DNA of 26,039 bases, taken from positions 1-26,039 of IMG/VR virus record IMGVR_UViG_3300042445_000153; one strand, given 5' to 3'. Under the pieces are notes generated by a model. The model worked only from the letters and a program-made list of their open reading frames with translations. It made no database searches and had not been told where the DNA came from. The stretch is from a virus. The position numbers and the translations under genes are program-made. Every line of letters begins with the position of its first letter. The first letter of the stretch is position 1. Below are positions 19,991-26,039 of the stretch, piece after piece.

Positions 19991-21750
19991 TAATTAAATC
20001 TTTTATTCGTTGGTAAAAAGCCATTAAAAGGCATATCTTTTGGAAGCGTGCTAACTTTAGAATCGTTTTTAACTACGTACCCAAGTTTTTCAGCTTTGCG
20101 AACGGCTATTTGTTTAAGTTCTTTGCTGTTTACGTCTATTGCTTTACCGCTAAAAGTTGCATAAACTCGTTTATTCCAACGATGATGACAATTACCGCCA
20201 CCTTTGTAAAACCAAATTGAATAAATATCTTTGCCCTCTGGCCCCCAACCTTCGTTAACTACTTGTTTAGACATATTCATAATGTCTTCTTTTCGGTAAA
20301 TCTTTTTAGCCTGTATCATTCTTTTACAAAATTCACGGCTTTTAGATGTCGTTTCACCTGCATAAACATAACGAGTTATAAACTTAACTCCGTCTATTAC
20401 ATCGTCTTGCTTGCTTGTAATGTTTGGTCGTGCGTCACCCGTTGAAACTAAGTTAACTAATTTGCTTAATAAACTTTGTTTAGACTCTTTAGAAAGCGTT
20501 TCGTTCTCGCTATCGTCTGTTTCATAATCTACGCTAAACTCATCTATTAAAATAGCGTTTTCGGGTTCATCTTGGCCTAAATCAATTAATGCTTGTGCAA
20601 TTACAGAATCTTTACTTAACATTGTTCCCGTTTCTTCAGCTACTTGCTCTTCTGTTTGTGCGTTTTCTACGTCCGTAAATTCTAAAGGTTGTAACGTTCT
20701 AAAAGCCAATTTAAGCGATATTCCGTTAAAAGCTAATATTCTATCCAAAGAAGCTATTAAAAGGTCTTGAAACGGCTTAATAACCATATTATCGAATAAA
20801 ATACTTGAGTTTCTTAACTCGTCAGCATTCGAACTAAAACCATTACCCGAAGCAATCCCAAAAAGAAGAGGACTTGTTACGTTATGCCCTAACATAATTT
20901 TACGTAAACATTCCTCACTTAAGTAAGTGTAATGTTCTGGAGCGTCGTTTAAAGGTATATCTTCAACCGTAGTTGCGTTTTCTTTATTGTCGTTAAAGCT
21001 TACAATTACTTTTCGTCCTTTTGAACCCGTTAATTTTCCTAAAACTTGTTGACTAATTTCGTCCTGCATTTCGGGGGTCGGGACTCCATTAGAAAAATTC
21101 ACGATTTTCGTCCCTGAAAAAGAATTTTGCACCTCATTAATCAAATAATTCGACACTTCTTCTTCTAATAGCGCATAGCTTAAAGCACCTTGATAATCAA
21201 CATAGCTAAAATACTTCATTCCTAAGCTATAAGGCTGAATGTAAAGTATTTCTATTTCGTCTTTTGAAAAGCCAAAAGCACTGATTCTTTTAGGTGCATA
21301 CTTTTTTGTGTCTTCCCAATTATCTGAGTAATAATAGGCTTCTATTTCTCCGTCTTTATTGCACTTTTCAGGTGCTAACAATTGAACAGGAATGTGGTAA
21401 GTCTTTAAAACCTTTGTATGTGCTTTGTCATAATGAACTTGTAATGCACATTGCCCTAACGCCTTTAATTCAAAACTTAACTTTCTTAAACAATCCTGAT
21501 TGAATAAAGTCATCATTTGAGCGTACTCGTTAGGCTTTCTATTTGCGTCAATAGCAAATAACCCACGACCGTAAATTAAACGGCTTATATTGTTTATAAT
21601 TGCGTTATTGGTAGTACTGTTTTTGTATCTATCTATAAGAAAAGTAAAATAAGAATTTGATTCCCCGTAAGTAACCCAATCTTCTCTTTTGGATTCTACT
21701 ACTTGAGGCGGTTCGTATTTTGCTAAATTTATTACGTGAAAATTATTCAT
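19990..21750 (-). CDS. Portal protein with C-terminal head-morphogenesis-like extension
   Basis: 586 residues. Residues about 1-360 are portal-like: ISRLIYGRGLFA (55-66), LSFELKALGQCALQVHYDK (91-109), KIMLGHNVTSPLLFGI (284-299), then SSNADELRNSSILFDNMVIKPFQ, the usual portal crown and clip pattern. A linker (about 360-450) leads to a second module (about 455-535) with RYVYAGETTSKSREFCKRM, YRKEDIMNMS and GGGNCHHRWNKRVY, a Cys/His-bearing domain like those fused to portals or MuF-type head proteins in Bacteroidetes phages. It forms the dodecameric DNA entry ring. The start overlaps the upstream gene by 8 bases. Confidence 0.88.
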   Translation of the reverse strand: MNNFHVINLAKYEPPQVVESKREDWVTYGESNSYFTFLIDRYKNSTTNNAIINNISRLIYGRGLFAIDANRKPNEYAQMMTLFNQDCLRKLSFELKALGQCALQVHYDKAHTKVLKTYHIPVQLLAPEKCNKDGEIEAYYYSDNWEDTKKYAPKRISAFGFSKDEIEILYIQPYSLGMKYFSYVDYQGALSYALLEEEVSNYLINEVQNSFSGTKIVNFSNGVPTPEMQDEISQQVLGKLTGSKGRKVIVSFNDNKENATTVEDIPLNDAPEHYTYLSEECLRKIMLGHNVTSPLLFGIASGNGFSSNADELRNSSILFDNMVIKPFQDLLIASLDRILAFNGISLKLAFRTLQPLEFTDVENAQTEEQVAEETGTMLSKDSVIAQALIDLGQDEPENAILIDEFSVDYETDDSENETLSKESKQSLLSKLVNLVSTGDARPNITSKQDDVIDGVKFITRYVYAGETTSKSREFCKRMIQAKKIYRKEDIMNMSKQVVNEGWGPEGKDIYSIWFYKGGGNCHHRWNKRVYATFSGKAIDVNSKELKQIAVRKAEKLGYVVKNDSKVSTLPKDMPFNGFLPTNKRFN

Positions 21751-22075
21751 AAACTATAAACTGATTTGTTGTTGAATTACTAACATACTTCCCGTTATTA
21801 ACCGAAAAACTTACTATTGGTTGGTCGGTGCAAAACACTTTACCTCTAAAAATTAAATCTCCCTCGTTAAATAATTCCACATTGTAAAACCTATTTTCTA
21901 TTAATTCACAAAGAACGTTTAAGATTTGGTAATAGCTTTTATCTTCTACGCTGTTAATTGTAATTTCTATAGGAACGTTTGTGCTATCATCCGTAAATAT
22001 AAGCTCATCAAACGTAGTAGAACGAGGAACGATAACCAAAGGTTGAGAGTCGGTAGTTGTTGTTAATACGTTCAT
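21743..22075 (-). CDS. Conserved structural or connector-associated protein (110 aa)
   Basis: A beta-rich protein of a type recurrent in Bacteroidetes phages: FYNVELFNEGDLIFRGKVFC, then SVNNGKYVSN and a final NQFIVYE. No enzyme motif. It precedes the portal gene and overlaps it. Its start has the AACGTT-N8-ATG signal and follows the terminator at 22116-22145. Likely a minor virion part; exact role unknown. Confidence 0.6.
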   Translation of the reverse strand: MNVLTTTTDSQPLVIVPRSTTFDELIFTDDSTNVPIEITINSVEDKSYYQILNVLCELIENRFYNVELFNEGDLIFRGKVFCTDQPIVSFSVNNGKYVSNSTTNQFIVYE

Positions 22076-22089
22076 ATTTAATAAACGTT
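22076..22089 (-). promoter_or_regulatory. AACGTT-N8-ATG start signal (copy c)
   Basis: AACGTT (22089-22084), then TATTAAAT, then ATG 22075. Same spacing as three other late genes. It comes right after a terminator. Confidence 0.5.
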
Positions 22090-22115
22090 TGTTTTGTGTT
22101 CTTGTTTCTAAACAT

Positions 22116-22145
22116 AAAAAAACCCCACCGATTAAGGCAGGGTTT
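22116..22145 (-). terminator. Rho-independent terminator after the 189-aa structural gene
   Basis: The minus-strand RNA AAACCCTGCC pairs with GGTGGGGTTT (two wobbles) around a 6-nt loop, followed by U-rich sequence (seven U counting those in the stem end). Confidence 0.8.
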
Positions 22146-22169
22146 AAACCTATGGAGAAACAGAAAGTT

Positions 22170-22739
22170 TTAGTTTGTTACTACAGACGCACCGTCTAAA
22201 ACAACGCTTAATAAATCCGCTTCGCTTGAACAATCCAAGAAATTTGCAGGTACATTTTCCATTCCTGTAAATGTCAATCCGTAACCATTAAAGTCACCCA
22301 TTGCAGTCCCTGAAGATACAGTGCCTGCAGTTACGTCACAACCTCTTTGTAAACCTGCTATAAAAAATTGGTTTGCTTTTGTTCTAACAATAATGTTAGG
22401 ACGTCCGTAAGCTAATAATTTAACAGTTTTGTGCGTAACAACGTCTTGCTTTTTTAATTGGATAGTTAACGCCTGCTCAAAGAAAGTAGTTCCATTGTCA
22501 CGGCTTGTTTGGATAGTTTGCTCAAAAGAGTTAGCACCTTTCAATTCAAACTTGTAAACAGTAGTAACGCTTCTAATTTGTGTAATTAAATCAGTGTAAG
22601 TACCGTCGTAAGTAACATCCCCACCTAACGCAGTTGAATCAGGGTTATATGTCCCGTAGTTAATAATATAGATAGCGTCTAACCCACTAACTGAGTCTTT
22701 ACACGCTTCTAATCTTCCGTTTGCTATATCGCAGCTCAT
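22170..22739 (-). CDS. Structural protein next to capsid, possible major tail protein
   Basis: 189 residues starting MSCDIANGRLEACKDSVSGL, a recurrent start in Bacteroidetes phages, followed by a beta-rich body with TVYKFELKGANSFEQTIQTS and GDFNGYGLTFTGMENVPANF. The fold pattern and size suit a tail-tube or decoration protein. It is flanked on both sides by strong terminators, as if made as a separate high-level unit, which fits a major virion protein. The choice between tail tube and head decoration is open. Confidence 0.6.
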   Translation of the reverse strand: MSCDIANGRLEACKDSVSGLDAIYIINYGTYNPDSTALGGDVTYDGTYTDLITQIRSVTTVYKFELKGANSFEQTIQTSRDNGTTFFEQALTIQLKKQDVVTHKTVKLLAYGRPNIIVRTKANQFFIAGLQRGCDVTAGTVSSGTAMGDFNGYGLTFTGMENVPANFLDCSSEADLLSVVLDGASVVTN

Positions 22740-22760
22740 GTCTTTTTAGTTTTTTTAGTT

Positions 22761-22793
22761 AAAAAAAAAGGGTGGTGTATATTTCACCACCCT
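22761..22793 (-). terminator. Strong terminator after the major capsid gene
   Basis: A perfect 9-bp stem AGGGTGGTG/CACCACCCT (minus-strand RNA) with a 7-nt loop and eight or more U. It sits between the capsid stop and the next start. Confidence 0.9.
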
Positions 22794-22811
22794 AAATTAT
22801 TTTGTTATTAA

Positions 22812-23747
22812 TTAGATTCCGTAAGTAACAACGTCTTGAGCAAAACCGTATTTAGCATCTGCAGTAAATCGCATAACAACACGAACGTTTTGAGAACCAT
22901 CGTTTTCTGCCATGTCAATTACACGAACTTCGTTCAAGTCACTCATTAAACCTGTCGCGAAGAACAAGTTAGAAGTTTGAGCAAGTAAAGCTGTGTTAGT
23001 TGCAAGACCCGGAGCCAAGAATACTTTAACACCATCAAAATAGATATCATTCAATACTTGGTTAGTTCCTTTGTTATCGTAACCGTTAGCACCTACACCG
23101 TTAGCAGCAAAACCACCCAATGCACGAACGTAAGCTCTATAGATGTTTGAAGAAACATAAAGTGTTAAATCCTCTTTTCCATACAATGCAGCAGGCAAAG
23201 CGTCAATCATTAAACCTAATTGAGTAACAACGTTAGAAGCGTCTACAGTTGTACCTGCGATTTTTTGACCTGCAGGCAAAGCAGCGTCTACGTCTAATTG
23301 TCTCATGATTCCTGAAAATTCACCAGCAGAAGCGTTGTTACCGTCCCAAATAACTAATTCCATTTGTTGAGCAACTTTCTCAGCAGCGTGTGCGATTAAG
23401 AAATCAGCAAAAGACTTAGGCAATACGTCAAACGCAGAATAACCCATTTGAATAGCATCCCAATCTGAACGGAAATCTGTTTTACACAATTGTAAGTTAA
23501 CTTGGAAAGTTTCAGGTTGCAAAACTCTTTCAGTCAAAGTAACTGTTGACGTTGGGTCAAAGTCACAAGTTCCGTTTTTAATGATTCCGTCAGTAGCTAC
23601 CTTTTTAATAACTTGTTTGTACTTAACGTTAGGCATGATAGTGATTCCGCCTTTTTCTAAAGTTGGACAGCTTAAAAGTGCTGCCGCAATGTACTTACCT
23701 GCGAACTCGCCAGCGTAAGTTGTTGTAATTGAAGTTGTTGTTGGCAT
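22812..23747 (-). CDS. Major capsid protein
   Basis: 311 residues. N-terminal GEFAGKYIAAALLSCPTLEK, a central AEKVAQQMELVIWDGNNASA (119-138) typical of the spine helix region, then LTLYVSSNIYRAYVRALGG and YDNKGTNQVLNDIYFDGVKV, and a C-terminal beta part VRVVMRFTADAKYGFAQDVV. The pattern and its place after protease and scaffold genes mark it as the HK97-fold capsid protein of Bacteroidetes phages. Codon use (many GCA/GCT, GTT, AAC) looks tuned for high expression, and a strong terminator follows. No obvious N-terminal delta domain, so scaffolding is presumably the separate upstream protein. Confidence 0.85.
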   Translation of the reverse strand: MPTTTSITTTYAGEFAGKYIAAALLSCPTLEKGGITIMPNVKYKQVIKKVATDGIIKNGTCDFDPTSTVTLTERVLQPETFQVNLQLCKTDFRSDWDAIQMGYSAFDVLPKSFADFLIAHAAEKVAQQMELVIWDGNNASAGEFSGIMRQLDVDAALPAGQKIAGTTVDASNVVTQLGLMIDALPAALYGKEDLTLYVSSNIYRAYVRALGGFAANGVGANGYDNKGTNQVLNDIYFDGVKVFLAPGLATNTALLAQTSNLFFATGLMSDLNEVRVIDMAENDGSQNVRVVMRFTADAKYGFAQDVVTYGI

Positions 23748-23773
23748 TTTTTATTTATTTAAAAATTTATATA

Positions 23774-24346
23774 TTACTTATTTATTTTTTCTAAAACTGT
23801 GTCCATTATTGAACGTGGTCTTTTAGAAGCAATTTTTACTCTTTCAATTGGGTTCGTGTTTTCAGGATTAAATGAAATAGGCTTCGGCTCTTCGCTTAAT
23901 TCTACTTCCTCAACTTTGTTTATTTTAGATAATTCAGCTTTTAAAGTTTCGTTTTCAGTTTTCAATGCTTCGATTTCTGAGAAGAAAGTTTCTTTAACTA
24001 CGCTTTCAATAGTTTTTTTAGCTGCTGTTGGTTTAGCTGCTTCCGCTTCTACTTCTACCTCTACCGTTGGCTCTTCTTCCATTACTGGCTCCTCTTCCAT
24101 TTTCTCTTTCACTTCTTTAACGATGCCTTCGTTTTCGATAACTAAAATACGTCCGTCTTCCATTTCGTACTCCCCAACTGGCAAAGGTATTTTTTGCTCA
24201 TCTTCCGTAACTACGAAAACTTCCATATCGGGTTCGAATGATTCAGCTTCTAAAACTGTTACTCCGTCCATTAATTTCATTTGTTCTAACTTTACTTCCA
24301 TTCCTAAAAGTGTTCGAACTTTGTTTAAGATTTGATTTGTATTCAT
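23774..24346 (-). CDS. Putative scaffold / head assembly protein (190 aa)
   Basis: N-terminal helix MNTNQILNKVRTLLGMEVKL and a small beta part (VTVLEAESFEPDMEVFVVTE). Then a strongly acidic stretch (Glu/Val-rich, about 80-110), a coiled coil (EIEALKTENETLKAELSKI, about 123-141) and a basic tail (KIASKRPRSIMDTVLEK). Acidic coiled-coil protein between protease and capsid genes is the classic position of a scaffold. Assignment by context and composition. Confidence 0.65.
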   Translation of the reverse strand: MNTNQILNKVRTLLGMEVKLEQMKLMDGVTVLEAESFEPDMEVFVVTEDEQKIPLPVGEYEMEDGRILVIENEGIVKEVKEKMEEEPVMEEEPTVEVEVEAEAAKPTAAKKTIESVVKETFFSEIEALKTENETLKAELSKINKVEEVELSEEPKPISFNPENTNPIERVKIASKRPRSIMDTVLEKINK

Positions 24347-24355
24347 TTTCCGTGT

Positions 24356-24748
24356 TTATAAGTTTTTAATGTTAGCATCAATAGCATTTGATAATTTAAA
24401 CAATGCAGTAGCTTTTGTTTTTATTCCTTTTGCAAAGCTTGGTAAATTAGTAACGGACGCTGGGGCTTGTAAACCTAACGCTTTAGCTTCTGTGATTGTA
24501 CTATTTGCATCCTTAATAAAAGCATCAGCAAGTACATTCAAAGATTTTCCTAAATTATTTAAACCCATTTTAGCATCATTTATGGCTTTTACATATTTTG
24601 ATGCTTCATTTGATTTAGCTAATAAGTCGGCATATTGTTTTTCAATTTCTTGAACTGATTTAAACATTGCCAATTCAACTTCTTGAGTTGATAATTCAGT
24701 TGTTTGATTTAAAAACAACTTGTTATAAACTGTCTTTCTTGTGTTCAT
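24356..24748 (-). CDS. Helical head-region protein (130 aa)
   Basis: Almost all-helical: ELAMFKSVQEIEKQYADLLA near residues 25-44 and LNVLADAFIKDANSTITEAK near 70-90, with Ala/Lys/Leu spacing and no Cys. It starts 8 bases after AACGTT and lies between protease and scaffold genes. A head assembly accessory or internal virion protein is plausible; no family recognised. Confidence 0.55.
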   Translation of the reverse strand: MNTRKTVYNKLFLNQTTELSTQEVELAMFKSVQEIEKQYADLLAKSNEASKYVKAINDAKMGLNNLGKSLNVLADAFIKDANSTITEAKALGLQAPASVTNLPSFAKGIKTKATALFKLSNAIDANIKNL

Positions 24749-24762
24749 AATTCTTAAACGTT
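24749..24762 (-). promoter_or_regulatory. AACGTT-N8-ATG start signal (copy b)
   Basis: AACGTT (24762-24757), then TAAGAATT, then ATG 24748. Same hexamer and spacing as copies a, c and d. Confidence 0.5.
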
Positions 24763-24786
24763 TTAAATTATTATTCTGTTACCTTT

Positions 24787-24987
24787 TTATCCGTTTTGAC
24801 GTGTTGTAACTCTAACCCCGTCTACTTCCGTTGCCGTTACATTTTGAGGTGGTACACTCGCTGTTTTACCAATTCCTTGAGCGTGTAAAGTTCCGTCACA
24901 ACATTTTTTTTTGTAAGTGTTGTCTTCACATAAACAACCCCTACGACCACCTTTTGGGCTTGCTTTGCTAACTGTTCTTTCTGCCAT
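24787..24987 (-). CDS. Small Cys-rich conserved phage protein (66 aa)
   Basis: A basic Gly/Arg start (RTVSKASPKGGRRG) precedes CLCEDNTYKKKCCDG (Cys 18, 20, 29, 30), then LHAQGIGKTA. The CLC-DN-Y--KCCDG--AQGIG pattern recurs in Bacteroidetes phages next to head genes. The four Cys likely bind a metal. It starts one base after the protease stop. Role unknown, possibly a minor head protein. Confidence 0.65.
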   Translation of the reverse strand: MAERTVSKASPKGGRRGCLCEDNTYKKKCCDGTLHAQGIGKTASVPPQNVTATEVDGVRVTTRQNG

Positions 24988-24988
24988 A

Positions 24989-25879
24989 TTATTTATTTCT
25001 GATTTGTTCTAATTTTCTTTGCGCCCATTCAATACCAGCATCACCACCCCAAGCTAACCACATTAATCGTCCGCATCCGTCCCCAAGTTCTCTTTGTGAG
25101 TTTTCTTTGTGACGTGCAAAACTTGCCATTCGTGCAATAGTTTCTTCGCTTATATTTTCTCCGTTTGCTAATTGATTTGCTCGGGCTTTTCCTACTGGTG
25201 TTCCACAATCACCCCATCCGTTTTCTTCTGCGTATCTTAAAGCTATCTTTGCGTTTTCACTTGCTTCTTTCGGATAGTCGTTATAGGTTTCTAATTTAGT
25301 GTCAAGTATTTCTTTTAAAAAAGCTATTGTTTCTTCTCGTTCGTTTTTTTCTTGGCTCATTTCGTATCTATCGGCAAAATATCCCTCTATTGAAAAACCT
25401 TTTACTTTTCCGTCTTTTACGTCTTTCCAAACATCCTCGTTATTTACCTTCATTGAAATCATCCAAGTTCCTTTCGGTAAATTAAACCCGTACTTTACAG
25501 ATTTGTCGTGAACCTCATCTTCGATTAACCAACTTTCAACTACACTCATACCTTTTAACTTTTGGTTATGTTCGTAGGTAGCGTTATTTTGATTAGAGCG
25601 CATTAAGAATAATTCAGAAGCCTTTTTAACAGTATCTTCGCTGAAATATATGTAATAAGCCTTTCCGTCTTTGTCAGCCCTTAAAATTTGTTTATTAGGA
25701 ACTAACGCCGCACCCATTAAGATTTTCTTTTCAGCGTCAATCTCTTTAAGTTCTATTTCGTGTTTTGAAAGGGCTATAAAGTTCTCTTCAATTGCAGGAG
25801 AATGAACCACACTAACCGCATGGATTCCTGTTTGTAAATCGTTTTCGTCAATAATTAACTCGATTATTTTCTTATCCAT
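24989..25879 (-). CDS. XkdF-type prohead protease with C-terminal extension
   Basis: 296 residues. The N-terminal 1-175 matches the XkdF/S78-like serine protease pattern: VSVVHSPAIEENFIALS (22-38), MGAALVPNKQILRAD (55-69), His in YEHNQ (104) and Ser in GFSIEGYF (163) as likely catalytic residues. The C-terminal 205-296 module (NAKIALRYAEENGWGDCGTP, ANGENISEETIARMASFARH, then MWLAWGGDAGIEWAQRKLEQ) is a small helical domain found on many Bacteroidetes phage head proteins. It matures the prohead by cleaving scaffold and capsid. It is the first gene of the head cluster. Confidence 0.85.
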   Translation of the reverse strand: MDKKIIELIIDENDLQTGIHAVSVVHSPAIEENFIALSKHEIELKEIDAEKKILMGAALVPNKQILRADKDGKAYYIYFSEDTVKKASELFLMRSNQNNATYEHNQKLKGMSVVESWLIEDEVHDKSVKYGFNLPKGTWMISMKVNNEDVWKDVKDGKVKGFSIEGYFADRYEMSQEKNEREETIAFLKEILDTKLETYNDYPKEASENAKIALRYAEENGWGDCGTPVGKARANQLANGENISEETIARMASFARHKENSQRELGDGCGRLMWLAWGGDAGIEWAQRKLEQIRNK

Positions 25880-25893
25880 AATTTTTAAACGTT
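25880..25893 (-). promoter_or_regulatory. AACGTT-N8-ATG start signal (copy a)
   Basis: AACGTT (25893-25888), then TAAAAATT, then ATG 25879. The TAA stop of the upstream gene overlaps the first two bases of the hexamer. Confidence 0.5.
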
Positions 25894-26039
25894 ATAAAGT
25901 TGCATTTTGTAACCTATTTCTCTCAAGACTTAAGCCATTTGCTACGTCTCCACTTACTACATACGCCCTTGTAGGTTGCTGTTGGATTTGTGCTAATTGA
26001 TTAACTCCCGAACTTCCTATTACATTAAAGTTAGGTGCT
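25892..26039 (-). CDS. C-terminus of a structural (probably tail) protein, partial
   Basis: The last 49 residues of a gene that starts beyond the window: NFNVIGSSGVNQLAQIQQQP, then TRAYVVSGDVANGLSLERNR and a final LQNATL. This FNV-G-SG-NQLA ... AYVVSGDV ... SL-RN--QNATL ending is recurrent at the C-terminus of large tail proteins (including tape-measure-like ones) in Bacteroidetes phages. Presumed tail protein; only the end is visible. Confidence 0.6.
   Translation of the reverse strand, partial: APNFNVIGSSGVNQLAQIQQQPTRAYVVSGDVANGLSLERNRLQNATL

Noticed and set aside
23799-24335. 178-codon open frame on the plus strand opposite the scaffold gene
   Set aside because: It is the antisense of a Glu/Lys-rich coiled coil, which gives a Ser/Phe/Thr-rich artefact; no promoter or leader, and the minus frame has the expected context.
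1-26039. CRISPR arrays, tRNA genes, insertion sequences, toxin-antitoxin or defence cassettes
   Set aside because: I looked for spaced direct repeats, cloverleaf-like blocks, transposase motifs and paired small toxin/antitoxin genes and saw none that hold up.

Overview
The window is one continuous block of a tailed-phage (or prophage) genome from a Bacteroidetes host, most likely a Flavobacterium-like bacterium. This rests on four things. The DNA is AT-rich. Promoters follow the Bacteroidetes pattern TTG-N19-TAnnTTTG, and start codons are preceded by A/T-rich leaders rather than Shine-Dalgarno sequences. Many proteins are of types recurrent in phages of this phylum. The capsid, portal, terminase and tail-completion set fits a siphovirus-like particle. 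All convincing genes lie on the minus strand, so transcription runs from the right edge to the left edge. I see no integrase, attachment site, tRNA, transposon or CRISPR array.

Layout in the direction of transcription. (1) 26039-19374: a structural C-terminus, an XkdF-type prohead protease, two small proteins, a putative scaffold, the major capsid protein, a second structural protein, a small protein, a portal with a C-terminal extension, and a head-tail connector. (2) 19417-15973: a large tail fibre with YadA-like head repeats, then a lysis cassette (a short membrane protein, a TIGR02594-type endolysin, and a small protein ending in a cationic amphipathic helix). (3) 15813-13912: a chain of small, mostly unknown early genes coupled by ATGA overlaps. 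(4) 13890-11152: a structured RNA ending in a terminator, then a replication protein, a RecA-fold helicase, a repeat-rich 283-base intergenic region, and NinG. (5) 11111-8657: recombination genes (ERF annealing protein plus YqaJ exonuclease) and a small HTH protein. (6) 8496-6774: a zinc-finger protein, a phage sigma factor and small proteins. (7) 6773-3760: ParB-like protein, glycosyltransferase, and both terminase subunits. (8) 3746-1: a tail-assembly chaperone-like protein, tail terminator and gp10-like proteins, and two larger tail proteins, the last cut by the window edge.

The genes make a coherent lytic programme. Four near-identical early promoter modules drive the early, recombination and zinc-finger units. 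The replication pair may be controlled by attenuation. A phage sigma factor probably helps switch on late genes. Terminase and ParB/glycosyltransferase link packaging to possible DNA modification.

The most interesting signals are not protein genes. They are: a roughly 93-nt RNA whose two hairpin loops are perfectly complementary over 8 nt and whose 3' hairpin is a terminator just before the replication operon; a strongly over-represented, strand-biased heptamer CGTGTTT (29 copies against 4 in the other orientation by my count) used in all three coding frames; the four-copy promoter module with a shared spacer element and dyad; an AACGTT-N8-ATG signal before four late genes; and two further candidate small RNAs, one on the otherwise empty plus strand. 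All counts were made by eye and need machine confirmation.
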